Below are positions 37,318 to 46,481 of a DNA stretch of 64,000 bases, piece by piece. The notes beneath the pieces are model-generated. The model searched no databases. It saw only the letters and a program-made list of their open reading frames with translations, and had not been told where the DNA came from. The stretch spans positions 620,001-684,000 of the forward strand of contig NZ_VOPY01000002.1 of the NCBI RefSeq assembly GCF_007995095.1. Direction: 5' to 3'. The position numbers and the translations under genes are program-made. Numbering within the stretch: the stretch's first letter is position 1; each line of letters starts with the position of its first letter. The stretch comes from Flavisphingopyxis soli (lineage in GTDB: Bacteria; Pseudomonadota; Alphaproteobacteria; Sphingomonadales; Sphingomonadaceae).

Positions 37318-38748
37318 ATGAAAACACTCAGGCTCGCGCTCGTCGCCTCCGTCGCCAGTCTCGCGCTGGTCCTCCCCTCGATCGCCCTGGCGCAGACAGC
37401 AGCACCCAAGCCGCCGACGCCGGGCGAGGTCACTGCGGCCAAGGCGGTCGCGGAAGCCCGCGACGCCGCGCTTGCCGACGACACGGTGGCATGGGACATC
37501 GTCGAAGGCCTGACGACCGAGGTTGGCCAGCGGATGGCGGGAACCGAGGCCGAAGCGCGTGCGCGTGCCTGGGCCAAGGCCAGGCTCGACAGCCTCGACT
37601 TCAAATCGGTCCGCATCGAACCCTATAATATGCAGACTTGGGTGCGCGGTGCCGAAACCGCCGAGATCGTCTCGCCCTTCCCGCAGAAGATGGCGATCAC
37701 CGCGCTGGGCCGCAGCGGCGCGACGCCGCCCGAGGGCATTACCGCCCCGATCGCCTACTTCCCGACCTACGCCGATCTCGCCGCCGCGCCTGCCGGGAGT
37801 CTCAAGGGCAAGATCGCCTTTATCAGCCACAACATGCAGCCGACGCAGGACGGATCGGGCTATGGCTTTGCCGGCCCCGCGCGCTGGACCGCACCCGCGC
37901 TCGCCGCCTCGAAGGGCGCGATTGCAACCGTGATCAAGTCGGTCGGCACCGATCTTCATCGCAATCCGCATACCGGCAACACCGGCTGGGCCGACGGCCA
38001 GACGGCGACCGCAGCGGGCGCACTGAGCCGGCCCGACGCCGAGAATCTCGAGCGGATGCTGGCGCGCGGGAAGCCGGTGACGATGAAGCTCGTGTTGACC
38101 CCGCGCTGGCTCGGCGAGACGCAGTCGGGCAATGTCATCGCCGAAGTGCCCGGCACCGACCCCAGGGCGGGTGCGATCGTTATCGCCTGCCATCTCGACA
38201 GCTGGGACCTCGGCACCGGCGCAATCGACGATGCCAGCGGCTGCGCGATCATCACCGCGGCGGCCAAGCGGATCATGGCGGCGGGCGGCACGCGCCACCC
38301 GATCCGCCTGCTGTGGGCCGGCGCCGAGGAAGTCGGCGTGTTCGGCGGCGCGGCCTATGGCAAGGCGCATGGCGGCGAAGCCCATGTCCTCGCGATGGAA
38401 AGCGACTTCGGCGCCGACCGCGTCTGGCGGGTCAATTTCAACCTTGCCGACGAAGCGCTCAAGACCAGGGTCGCACAGGCGCTCGCACCGCTCGGCATCA
38501 CCCGCGGGACCGGCGAAGCGCATGGCGGCGCCGACGTCGGCGCGATCATCGAGGCACAGCAAACGGCGGTCGTCGATCTGAGCCAGGACGGAACGCATTA
38601 TTTCGACCTGCATCACACCTCCGACGACACGCTCGACAAGATCGACCCGGCCGACTTGCGCCAGAATGTCGCGGCATGGGTCGCGGCACTGATGGTTCTG
38701 GGCAACGCCCCGGAGCTTGCCCCTGCCGTAGCGCCGCACGGCGAATGA
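37318..38748 (+). CDS. Secreted M28-family zinc peptidase
   Basis: The 476-residue product has a signal peptide (ALVASVASLALVLPSIALAQ), a PA-domain insertion (about 130-260) and an M28 catalytic domain with the zinc ligands in CHLDSWDLG, GAIDDASGCA, WAGAEEVGVFGG, MESDFGAD and GTHYFDLHHTSDDT. The Glu pair AEE holds the general base. It should act as an aminopeptidase or carboxypeptidase in the periplasm. I chose the ATG at 37318, directly before the signal peptide. The stop overlaps the following lipoprotein gene (ATGA). Confidence 0.92.
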   Translation: MKTLRLALVASVASLALVLPSIALAQTAAPKPPTPGEVTAAKAVAEARDAALADDTVAWDIVEGLTTEVGQRMAGTEAEARARAWAKARLDSLDFKSVRIEPYNMQTWVRGAETAEIVSPFPQKMAITALGRSGATPPEGITAPIAYFPTYADLAAAPAGSLKGKIAFISHNMQPTQDGSGYGFAGPARWTAPALAASKGAIATVIKSVGTDLHRNPHTGNTGWADGQTATAAGALSRPDAENLERMLARGKPVTMKLVLTPRWLGETQSGNVIAEVPGTDPRAGAIVIACHLDSWDLGTGAIDDASGCAIITAAAKRIMAAGGTRHPIRLLWAGAEEVGVFGGAAYGKAHGGEAHVLAMESDFGADRVWRVNFNLADEALKTRVAQALAPLGITRGTGEAHGGADVGAIIEAQQTAVVDLSQDGTHYFDLHHTSDDTLDKIDPADLRQNVAAWVAALMVLGNAPELAPAVAPHGE

Positions 38749-38933
38749 CGCGGGCGTCCATCGTCGCACTCGGCCTGGTGCTTGCCGGCTGCGGCAATGG
38801 CGGCACCGTCGACGAAGCGCAGATTGATGCGACCGCCAGCCAGATTTCGGCGGATACCGAGGCGCTGGTCAAAGCGCGCGTTGCCGAAGCAGATGCACGC
38901 GGCAACGAAGCGAGTGCAACAATGCCCGACTAG
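38745..38933 (+). CDS. Small predicted lipoprotein
   Basis: The 62-residue protein starts MTRASIVALGLVLAGCGNGG: a short signal peptide with lipobox LAGC, so the mature chain of about 46 residues should be lipidated at Cys16. The mature part is Ala, Glu and Asp rich and probably helical. The ATG overlaps the stop of the peptidase gene and the codon use fits, which supports expression. Function unknown; a link with the peptidase is only suggested by coupling. Confidence 0.65.
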   Translation: MTRASIVALGLVLAGCGNGGTVDEAQIDATASQISADTEALVKARVAEADARGNEASATMPD

Positions 38934-38974
38934 TGCTTGCCTCGCGCCGCGCCGCGCTCTAGGGGCGCAGGCGT

Positions 38975-39089
<115 letters not shown>

Positions 39090-39327
39090 CCCAAGACGCG
39101 AATGCGTCGAGGGCTGGCAACGCCGCTATCCACGCCAGTCCAGCGCGACGCATCTGCAAAGCACGCGCCCCTAGCCCTTCATAACCCCGCTCTCTCCCCC
39201 ATGACCTCCTGTGCGTGCCCGCATCATGGCCGTCGACAATTGGGGGTTGGCAAACCTCCCCTTTTGCCGAACACTGCCAACTGGATGTGCGTCAGCCACG
39301 CTGCGCAAGAAACAGGGGAGCCGACTT

Positions 39328-41481
39328 ATGATCGATTTGCACAGAGTTTTCACGGCACGCGCGGGGACTTGCTCGCTTGCGGCGGTGCTGCTGGCCTCGG
39401 CATCCCCCTTGCTTGCCCAGAGCGCACCGATCGTGCAGCCCGGCGCGCTCGGCGAGGCGCCGCGCGTCGTGACCAAGGAACAGGCGCTTAAGCTGGCCGG
39501 TCAGCAATATACCGCCGCCGACGTCGATTTCATGCAGCAGATGATCGTCCATCACCGCCAGGCGGTCGAAATGGCCGCGCTGGTCGGTGACCGCACCAGT
39601 CGCGCGGAAATCGTCGCAGTCGCCGGTCGCATCGACAAGGGCCAGGCCGATGAAATGGCATTCATGGAGAAATGGCTGGCCGATCGCGGCGAACCGACGG
39701 CGATGGCGGGCATGGGTCACGCCGACCATTCGGGCATGAAGGGCATGGCCAGCGCCGAAGGTCTCGCGCGCCTCGCCGCTGCGCGCGGCGCCGCCTTCGA
39801 CCGGCAGTTCCTGACGCTGATGATCGCTCACCACCAGGGCGCAGTCGACATGGTCGATGCGCTGCTCGGCCATGCGGGGACCGCTTATGATCCCGTCACG
39901 CTCGAATTTACCGACGACGTCAAGAACGACCAGAATGCCGAAATCGAGCGGATGACCGCCTTGCTCGAAAGCCTGTCGGACGACCCGCGCGCGACGCTGG
40001 CCGCAGGGCTGACCGATGCCGGCCAGGCGATCAGCCACCTGCGTCTCGTCGCGGCGCTTGGCAAGCCGGCGGGCTTTTTCGACCCCGCCAATCCCGGCGG
40101 ACTGCAACCGCGCAAGCCGACCGAAGATGCCAAACCCGACGACAAACCCGAATTCGGCGAACGCTCCCCGCTGCTCTCGTTCGCCAACACCGACATGGCC
40201 TTTTCGGGCGACCTGCTCGTCGCGGGCAATTACCATGGCTTCAATGCCTATCGCCTGGGCAAGGACGGCGTTCCGCGCCTCGTCAGCTCGGTCGTCTGCC
40301 CCGGCGGCCAGGGCGACGTGTCGATCGTCGGCAACCTGCTCTTGATGAGCGTTCAGGACAATCGCGCGCGGACCGATTGCGGCCTGCAGGGCGTCAACGA
40401 GAAGGTCAGCAAGGAGCGCTTCCGCGGACTGCGCATTTTCGACATTTCGGACATCACTCGCCCGGTCCAGGTCGGCCAGGTCCAGACCTGTCGCGGATCG
40501 CATACCCATTCGGTCGTCAAGAAAACCGCGACTTCGCTGATCGTCTATAATTCTGGCACCTCGCGCGTGCGCGACGAAGCCGAACTGGCGGGCTGCATCG
40601 GCGACGTACCCGGCGATGATCGGACTGCGTTGTTCCGCATCGACGTCATCGAAATTCCGCTGGCCGATCCATCGCAGGCACGGATCGTTGACAGTCCTGC
40701 GGTATTTGCCGATCCCAAGACCGGTCGCCTTGCCGGCCTCTGGCAAGGCGGTGACCATGGCGACGATACACAGCAAACCAGCCGCACCGACCAGTGCCAC
40801 GACATCACGGTGTTCCCGACCAAGAACATCGCCGCGGGCGCCTGTTCGGGCAATGGCGTGATCTTCGACATCTCCGATCCGCGCAAACCCAAACGGATCG
40901 ACGAGGTCGTCGACAAGGGGTTCGCCTATTGGCATTCGGCGACATTCAACAACGACGGCACGCTGGTCCTGTTCACCGACGAGTGGGGCGGCGGCGGGCG
41001 ACCGCGCTGCCGAGCATCGGATCCGCAGAACTGGGGCGCCGACGCGATCTACGAAATCGTCGACGGCAAACTCGAATTTCGCAGCACCTACAAACTCTCG
41101 GCGCCGCAGGGCGACAAGGAAAACTGCGTCGCGCACAACGGATCGATCATCCCGGTTCCGGGACGTAATATCTTCGTTCAGGCCTGGTATCAGGGCGGAA
41201 TATCGGTGATGGATTTCACCGATCCAAAAAATCCGTTTGAAATCGCCTATTTCGATCGCGGACCTATCGACAAGGATCAACTCGTCACAGGCGGATACTG
41301 GTCGGCCTATTGGTACAAGGGCCGGATTTACGCGACCGAGATCGCGCGCGGGCTCGACGTCTTCGCGCTCGAGCCGAGCGAGTTCCTCTCGGCGAGCGAA
41401 ATCGCCGCGGCCGAACGCGCCGACCAGGGCGGATCGTTCAATCCACAGCAGCAATTCCCGGTAACCTGGCCGAAAAAATAG
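39328..41481 (+). CDS. Periplasmic DUF305 plus LVIVD-type beta-propeller protein
   Basis: The 717-residue protein has a signal peptide (LAAVLLASASPLLAQ), a DUF305 region (about 50-215) with FMQQMIVHHRQAVEMAALV and FLTLMIAHHQGAVDMVDALL joined by a Met/His-rich linker (MGHADHSGMKGM), and a large C-terminal region with repeated GLRIFDISDITRP, GVIFDISDPRKPK and GISVMDFTDPKNPFE segments typical of LVIVD beta-propellers. DUF305 proteins are often near copper or other metal genes; paired HH motifs and the Met/His linker suggest metal binding. CAGGGGAG precedes the chosen ATG. It is probably a single-gene unit. Confidence 0.8.
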   Translation: MIDLHRVFTARAGTCSLAAVLLASASPLLAQSAPIVQPGALGEAPRVVTKEQALKLAGQQYTAADVDFMQQMIVHHRQAVEMAALVGDRTSRAEIVAVAGRIDKGQADEMAFMEKWLADRGEPTAMAGMGHADHSGMKGMASAEGLARLAAARGAAFDRQFLTLMIAHHQGAVDMVDALLGHAGTAYDPVTLEFTDDVKNDQNAEIERMTALLESLSDDPRATLAAGLTDAGQAISHLRLVAALGKPAGFFDPANPGGLQPRKPTEDAKPDDKPEFGERSPLLSFANTDMAFSGDLLVAGNYHGFNAYRLGKDGVPRLVSSVVCPGGQGDVSIVGNLLLMSVQDNRARTDCGLQGVNEKVSKERFRGLRIFDISDITRPVQVGQVQTCRGSHTHSVVKKTATSLIVYNSGTSRVRDEAELAGCIGDVPGDDRTALFRIDVIEIPLADPSQARIVDSPAVFADPKTGRLAGLWQGGDHGDDTQQTSRTDQCHDITVFPTKNIAAGACSGNGVIFDISDPRKPKRIDEVVDKGFAYWHSATFNNDGTLVLFTDEWGGGGRPRCRASDPQNWGADAIYEIVDGKLEFRSTYKLSAPQGDKENCVAHNGSIIPVPGRNIFVQAWYQGGISVMDFTDPKNPFEIAYFDRGPIDKDQLVTGGYWSAYWYKGRIYATEIARGLDVFALEPSEFLSASEIAAAERADQGGSFNPQQQFPVTWPKK

Positions 41482-41516
41482 GGGCCGGGTTTTCCGGCGC
41501 CAGGGCTTGCCGGGCC

Positions 41517-42398
41517 TTACCGCCCGGCAAACGCCTCGGCGCGCGCGATCAGGCGCTCTGCCTGGACGAGATGCGGACGGTCGATCATCTTGCCGTCCAG
41601 GCCGATCGTCCCGGCATCGGGCTGGGCGGCGAACGCCTCGACAATACGCCGCGCGGCATCGATGGAGGCGGGCGACGGGAGATAGGCAGCGTTGATGACC
41701 GCGACCTGCGCCGGGTGGATCGCGAGCCGGCCGGTAAAGCCTTCGATCGCGCTGCGTTCGGAATCGGCGCGCAGGCCGTCGCTGTCGCGGAAGTCGGCGT
41801 AGAGCGTGTCGATCGCCTGGACGCCTGCCGCATGCGCGGCAAGCAACGTCAGCGATCGAACCATACGAAACGTCTCGTGAAACCTGCCGTCGGGCCAGCG
41901 GTTGCCCGAGGCACCGATCGCCGCGCCGAGGTCTTCGGCTCCCCAGGTCAGGCCCGCGAGGCGCGGATCGGCATCACCTGCATAATCGCCCAGCGCGAAC
42001 ACCGCGGCTGGCGTCTCGGTTGCAACCGGAAGGATGGCGCCGGGCGTGTCACCGAGCGCCTCGGCCAAAGTGGCAACGTCGGCGGGTCCGGCACATTTGG
42101 GCAGCATGTAGCCGTCGGGGCGAGCACCGACGACGGCGGCCAGATCGACCTTCCAGTCATCGCCGTCGAGCGGATTGATCCGCACCCATAGCTGGCTTGC
42201 GCGCACGCCACTCGGGCGCTGCGTGAGGAAATCGGCGGTCAGTGCGCGCGCAGCGGGCCGTGCCGCGGCGGCAACCGAATCCTCGAGATCGATGATCACC
42301 GCGTCGGCGCCGCAGTCGTCGGCCTTGCCGAGCTTCTTCGCGCTGTCGCCAGGAATGAACAACCAGCTGCGCGGTTCGGGGCGGCGCGTTGACGCCAT
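41517..42398 (-). CDS. HpcH/HpaI-type CoA lyase (CitE-like)
   Basis: The 293-residue TIM-barrel enzyme has SWLFIPGDSAKKLGKADDCG and ADAVIIDLEDSVA, with the Mg2+-binding acidic residues of the citrate lyase beta / malyl-CoA lyase family, and AIHPAQVAVINAAY. In alphaproteobacteria such proteins are malyl-CoA or methylmalyl-CoA lyases or thioesterases, or act on citramalyl-CoA. The exact substrate cannot be fixed. It starts two bases after the maoC stop, so the pair probably works on the same CoA ester pathway. Confidence 0.85.
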   Translation of the reverse strand: MASTRRPEPRSWLFIPGDSAKKLGKADDCGADAVIIDLEDSVAAAARPAARALTADFLTQRPSGVRASQLWVRINPLDGDDWKVDLAAVVGARPDGYMLPKCAGPADVATLAEALGDTPGAILPVATETPAAVFALGDYAGDADPRLAGLTWGAEDLGAAIGASGNRWPDGRFHETFRMVRSLTLLAAHAAGVQAIDTLYADFRDSDGLRADSERSAIEGFTGRLAIHPAQVAVINAAYLPSPASIDAARRIVEAFAAQPDAGTIGLDGKMIDRPHLVQAERLIARAEAFAGR

Positions 42399-42400
42399 CG

Positions 42401-42859
42401 TCAGGCGGCCGGCGTGCAATGGATCAGGCCGCTGCGCTTGCAGATGCCGACGAGCTCGTCGCGCTGGTTGAAGGCGCGGTGTTCGAACACGACAATCCCC
42501 TGCCCCGGGCGCGATTTGGAGGGCCGCGTTTCGAGGATCTCGGTCTCGATATGGATCGTATCGCCGTGGAACAGCGGCTTGGGAAAGCGCACCTCATCCC
42601 AGCCGAGATTGGCGACCGCGGTGCCCATTGTCGTTTCACCGACCGAAATGCCGACCATGAACGACAGGGTCAGGCAGCTGTTGACGAGCCGCTGGCCATA
42701 TTCGGTCTGCGTCCGGCAATATTCCTCGTCGAGATGGAGAGCTGCAGGATTATGCGTCATCGCCGAAAAGAATACGTTGTCCGCCTCGGTGATCGTCCGG
42801 CGGATGGGATGCTGGATGACGGTCCCGACCGTCATTTCGTCGAACCACAGACCGGGCAT
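42401..42859 (-). CDS. MaoC-family enoyl-CoA hydratase/dehydratase
   Basis: The 152-residue hot-dog-fold protein has [24 protein letters not shown], holding the catalytic Asp and His of MaoC hydratases (D..N.H), and a [17 protein letters not shown] strand. With the neighbouring CitE-like lyase this resembles the mesaconyl-CoA hydratase plus lyase pairing. I used the ATG with AAGGA upstream; a longer reading would run into the 60-bp repeats beside the tRNA and is rejected. Confidence 0.85.
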   Translation of the reverse strand: MPGLWFDEMTVGTVIQHPIRRTITEADNVFFSAMTHNPAALHLDEEYCRTQTEYGQRLVNSCLTLSFMVGISVGETTMGTAVANLGWDEVRFPKPLFHGDTIHIETEILETRPSKSRPGQGIVVFEHRAFNQRDELVGICKRSGLIHCTPAA

Positions 42860-42892
42860 GGCAATCCTTTTCAAGTTCGTTACGCAACGCAT

Positions 42893-43002
42893 TCGAAACA
42901 TGCGTTTCTCGGACCATAGAAATCCAGTCCCCCGGACTGGATCCTTTGAGCCTCGAAACATGCGTTTCTCGGACCATAGAAATCCAGTCCCCCGGACTGG
43001 AT
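42893..43002. repeat. Two tandem 50-bp direct repeats (60-bp period) each with a hairpin
   Basis: A 50-base unit that begins TCGAAACATGCGTTTCTCGG and ends GGACTGGAT occurs at 42893-42942 and 42953-43002 without a mismatch. Each contains ATCCAGTCC paired with GGACTGGAT over a CCC loop. The copy next to the tRNA has the longer stem. Only two copies occur. Confidence 0.9.
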
Positions 43003-43010
43003 TTCTATGG
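42974..43010 (-). terminator. 17-bp perfect hairpin fused to the CCA end of the CAU tRNA
   Basis: CCATAGAAATCCAGTCC pairs perfectly with GGACTGGATTTCTATGG over a three-base loop. On the tRNA strand the stem begins with the CCA of the tRNA itself. No T-run follows. It may protect or define the tRNA 3' end, stop transcription, or be a repeat element. Confidence 0.6.
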
Positions 43011-43084
43011 TGGGCCCGGAGGGACTCGAACCCCCGACCTAGCCGTTATGAGCGGCCAGCTCTAACCAACTGAGCTACAGGCCC
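43008..43084 (-). tRNA. tRNA with CAU anticodon, probably tRNA-Ile2 (lysidine type)
   Basis: The - strand reads GGGCCTGTAGCTCAGTTGG, anticodon loop CTCATAA (CAU), T-arm GGGGGTTCGAGTCCC and acceptor CGGGCCCA plus encoded CCA. It begins with a G1-C72 pair, unlike initiator tRNA. The acceptor has C4-G69 and C5-G68, the pairs used by TilS for lysidine modification in E. coli, which favours Ile2 over elongator Met; this assignment is inference. Confidence 0.85.
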
Positions 43085-43116
43085 ATGTTCGAGAGACTTT
43101 TACCGCCCCCGAACGC

Positions 43117-44160
43117 TCACGGCGATAGCGGAGCCCGCGAGCGCTTGGCAAGCGGTGAGCTTTCCCCGTCCGGGCATATCGCCGACAGGATCTGATCGAG
43201 CGACGCGGCGGCATAGCCGTGATCGCTCAACGCGCGCAGCACCTTGTCCCACCAGCCATAGAATTTCGCGAGATCGGCCGCGTCGCGAACATAGGGCGTA
43301 TTGCCCGGCGCGAGCGACGGCGAATGGAACGACAGGACGAGGACAGGCAGATCGAGCGCGGCGCATTCGGCGATTGCCGCCACGGCCTCGGCTGCAGTCG
43401 TGCCCTCGGGCGTCAGCGGGACGCGTTCGACCAGCCGCAATCGCGACAGCAGCGATCGCACACGCGAACGATCCGTCACACTGTGGAAAAGCGGACCGCC
43501 GAAACGCCGTAACAGGCCGACATACGGGCTTGTCAGAGGCAGTTCAGCGATGCTGTTATCGGGGCCCGTCCAGAACGGTCGCAGCGGCGCGGTGCTGTAA
43601 TCGGGGCCGCCGGCAGCGCGATAATCGTAATGCGCGCGCACCGACGTGTCGCAGGCAACGCCAAGCTCTGCGAGTATCGCCATCGTCTCGCTCCCCAACC
43701 CATAACGCCCGGCACGATACGATCGTGGCTGGACCGCGAAACCCTCGACCGCCGCATCGTACAGTGCGCGCAGCTTGGCGCGTTCGAGCGCGGCGGGAAG
43801 GTTCCCGGTGTAGCTGTTGTGCGCGTTGACTGCCTCTTCGAACGGCGGCGTTACCCATGGATGGAGCTGGAGACCGATTTCGGCCTCGCCATCGGCAGCG
43901 GCGCGGCCGAGGATATCGCGCGCGGTCGTATCAAAGGCGACGGGATAATCGACGAGATAAAGCGGATTGACCCCTGCGCCATGAAAATAGGTCTGTCCCT
44001 CGGCCAGCGCCGCGGTCGAGGCGAGCGAGTGCGCGGTGCGCGAAAACGGCGCTCCCCAGTCGAAATCCTCTTCGGTGTCGATCGTAACGAGGAAGCGACG
44101 GCCCAGCGCGGGATCGAAACCGATCGCGGGTCCCTGGCGATAGACTGGCTGTGGCCGCAC
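43117..44160 (-). CDS. Polysaccharide deacetylase-like protein (WalW type)
   Basis: The 347-residue protein has FLVTIDTEEDFDWG near the N-terminus, HPWVTPPFEE, SYRAGRYGLG and LVLSFHSPSLAPG, which match the metal-binding Asp and His and the catalytic segments of the NodB-like deacetylase fold. Genes of this type often sit in exopolysaccharide or glycan regions, but none is nearby here. The start is GTG, the first possible codon after the upstream kinase gene; it is not strongly supported. Cytoplasmic location is likely, as no signal peptide is seen. Confidence 0.75.
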   Translation of the reverse strand: MRPQPVYRQGPAIGFDPALGRRFLVTIDTEEDFDWGAPFSRTAHSLASTAALAEGQTYFHGAGVNPLYLVDYPVAFDTTARDILGRAAADGEAEIGLQLHPWVTPPFEEAVNAHNSYTGNLPAALERAKLRALYDAAVEGFAVQPRSYRAGRYGLGSETMAILAELGVACDTSVRAHYDYRAAGGPDYSTAPLRPFWTGPDNSIAELPLTSPYVGLLRRFGGPLFHSVTDRSRVRSLLSRLRLVERVPLTPEGTTAAEAVAAIAECAALDLPVLVLSFHSPSLAPGNTPYVRDAADLAKFYGWWDKVLRALSDHGYAAASLDQILSAICPDGESSPLAKRSRAPLSP

Positions 44161-44194
44161 CCGTTCCCCCTTCGGACCCGTGGCCCCTCGCTTG

Positions 44195-45832
44195 TCAGCC
44201 GATTGTCTGGTCGACGCGTCGGGCTGCAGTATCGCCGGGCAGTCTTAAAATCAGCTTATCTTCAACCATCATCAGCGTGCCGCCCACCTGATCGAGCGCG
44301 CGATCGACCAGCCGCAGGACGAAGGCGAGCGCAAGTCGCGCGGGCGCAGCACCCGACTCGTCTTCATGGGGCGGATCGCGCAAGGCATCGGATGACAGCC
44401 CCGCCAGCGGCATCGGCAGCGCGATGGCCAGCACCGCCCCCTGCCCCTGTTGTCCTTCACCGATTGCCATCGCGATCTTCGAACCCGGATCTGCTGCCTG
44501 GATCAGCACGCTGACCAGCCGCACCAGCGGACGATGTGCCATATCTGCGGCAATCCCGACGACCGCGTCGCGATTCTCCCGGGCGAGGTCGATCTCGACA
44601 TCGCGTTCGCTTGCCGCACCGGCAAGGTCGCCGATCGCTGCCGACGCAACTTCGCCGATCGTGCATTTGCCGCCATTGTTGTCCACCGGCGCGTCATGCG
44701 GTGCCAGCGCGAGATCGAGGCTGTCGATCATCGCCAGCGAGGCGGCGGCATCGCTGGCAATGCGGTCGGCGATATTTCGATAGCGGTCGCTCGCGGGCCC
44801 CATCATCTGAGCCTCGATCATCTGCGCGAAGCCCGAGATGGCATTGAGCGGCGTCCGCAGTTCGTGGACGAGCTGGCGCATGGCGTCGCCGCGATCGATC
44901 GCCGCTTCGACGACCGCGATGCGCGCATCTTCGCCGGGGGCCGCTCGCCGGACCGTTCCGCGATACCCCTCGAACCGTCCGCTCGTGGGATCGAACATCG
45001 GAATCGCCGAAAAGCGCCAGCTGCCGGCGAAACCGGGAAGCGGGGGGAGCACGATTCGCGCATCGTGGATCTGGCCCCGATGACGGAATGCGCCGACCGC
45101 GCCGGCATCCGGCCCACTTAGCCCGCCGCTTGCCGGGGTCGCGATATCGAGGCCGATCAGCGCGCCGCGTGGCGCGCCGGCGACCCAGTTGATCGCGCCA
45201 TCGGGGCCGGTGGTGAATTGAAAGGCATGAATGCCAAGCGGTTCGTCGACGCGGCGCGCGGCAACGCTTTCGCGCGATTCGCGAAACGCGTCGATGCGGC
45301 GGACCAGCTCGCGAATCTGGTCGCTTTCGGGTGCGGGTTGATCCTGCGGCTCTTCGATTTCCTTGGCAACCGCGACCTCTGCAACGACGCTGGTATCGGT
45401 CAGCCGCATGTCGCTCGGCCCCATCGCGTCGAGGGCGCGTCGGGCGGCTGCCGACAGGTCGTCGCGCGCGCGCAAAGTCGCTCGCCCGCTGGGTCCGAGC
45501 GCGGGGATCACGATCGTCCAGTCGGCGTCTGGCAGGCTGACCGAGCGCAACATCGCGCGCGCAACATCAGGAGCATCGTGCGCGAACAGCGCGACGATCG
45601 GCGCGAATCGCGCATGCGACGCGAGCGCGTGCGCGGTCGCGATGCGGTCCGCAAGCGGGATCGACTCGCGTTCGCGCGCCAGTTCGGCAAGCGCACGCGC
45701 CGTTATCCTGCGTTCAATCAGGGCGCCTTTTTGCGCAACTATGTCGGCGATCTGGCGCCATCTGTTCCGGCGCAGAAAGGGTGACGCGGGGTCACTTGCG
45801 ATCACGGTCGCCAGCATGTCGTCGAACCGCAT
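44195..45832 (-). CDS. Histidine kinase-like protein with degraded ATP-binding domain
   Basis: The 545-residue soluble protein has a helical N-terminal region, a PAS-like middle (about 200-300) and a clear dimerisation/phospho-acceptor box QLVHELRTPLNAISGFAQMI. The region after it should be the HATPase domain, but the N-box Asn is missing (LVRLVSVLIQAADPGSKI), no DxGxG G1 box is seen and the last segment retains only a LVDRALDQVGGTL-like end. It may transfer phosphate or act as a scaffold rather than autophosphorylate. No cognate regulator lies beside it. Confidence 0.75.
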   Translation of the reverse strand: MRFDDMLATVIASDPASPFLRRNRWRQIADIVAQKGALIERRITARALAELARERESIPLADRIATAHALASHARFAPIVALFAHDAPDVARAMLRSVSLPDADWTIVIPALGPSGRATLRARDDLSAAARRALDAMGPSDMRLTDTSVVAEVAVAKEIEEPQDQPAPESDQIRELVRRIDAFRESRESVAARRVDEPLGIHAFQFTTGPDGAINWVAGAPRGALIGLDIATPASGGLSGPDAGAVGAFRHRGQIHDARIVLPPLPGFAGSWRFSAIPMFDPTSGRFEGYRGTVRRAAPGEDARIAVVEAAIDRGDAMRQLVHELRTPLNAISGFAQMIEAQMMGPASDRYRNIADRIASDAAASLAMIDSLDLALAPHDAPVDNNGGKCTIGEVASAAIGDLAGAASERDVEIDLARENRDAVVGIAADMAHRPLVRLVSVLIQAADPGSKIAMAIGEGQQGQGAVLAIALPMPLAGLSSDALRDPPHEDESGAAPARLALAFVLRLVDRALDQVGGTLMMVEDKLILRLPGDTAARRVDQTIG

Positions 45833-45989
45833 TGCCTATGCCTATGCCGATTGGTTAGCGAATGGATAATCTCTAGGCCGCTTGCCCTGCTTGCGATAGG
45901 GGGCCGTCGCGCACGTAGCAATGTGGCACAATTGCAAAAGCCAGAAATTAAATTATTACGTGGGTCCTTATTTGATGGGATAATTACCT

Positions 45990-46460
45990 ATGGCTTTCGT
46001 AAAGTTCGACGATATCGACCTCGCCATCCTGCGTGAACTGCAAGCCGACGGTCGCATGACCAACGTCGAACTCGCCCAGCGCGTCGGCCTGACAGCGCCG
46101 CCGTGCCTGCGCCGTGTCCGCAGTCTCGAAAAGGCTGGTGTCATCGAGGGGTATCACGCCGATCTCAATGGCACCGCGCTCGGATACTCGATCACCGTGT
46201 TTGCAATGATCAGCCTGTCGTCGCAGTCCGACGCCGCGCTCAAGGCCTTCGAAGCGCATATCGCGGCGATCCCCGAGGTCCGCGAATGCCATATGCTGAA
46301 TGGCGAGATCGATTACCTGATCAAGATCGTCGCGCAGGACCTGAGGAGCTTCCAGGAGTTGTTGACCTCGAAGCTGACGTCCGCACCGCATGTCGCGAGC
46401 GTCAAAACCTCGCTGACGATCCGCCGTTCAAAATACGATCCGGGCTTCCCGATCGATTGA
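45990..46460 (+). CDS. Lrp/AsnC-family transcriptional regulator
   Basis: The 156-residue regulator has the winged helix DDIDLAILRELQADGRMTNV then LAQRVGLTAPPCLRRVRSLEKAGVI, and a C-terminal RAM ligand domain with VRECHMLNGEIDYLIKI. Its ligand is probably an amino acid, and it should form octamers. The TAPPCLRRV recognition helix is that of the Lrp subgroup common in alphaproteobacteria. It is divergent from the kinase-like gene with 157 bases between them. Confidence 0.92.
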   Translation: MAFVKFDDIDLAILRELQADGRMTNVELAQRVGLTAPPCLRRVRSLEKAGVIEGYHADLNGTALGYSITVFAMISLSSQSDAALKAFEAHIAAIPEVRECHMLNGEIDYLIKIVAQDLRSFQELLTSKLTSAPHVASVKTSLTIRRSKYDPGFPID

Positions 46461-46481
46461 TCACGGGCGCGGCCGAACGCA

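Noticed and set aside
42860-42961. N-terminal extension of the maoC-type protein
   Set aside because: The extension is coded by the repeat units next to the tRNA, and an AAGGA site supports the later ATG.
42893-43002. Possible CRISPR array
   Set aside because: Only two copies occur, the gap is ten bases, and no cas genes are present.
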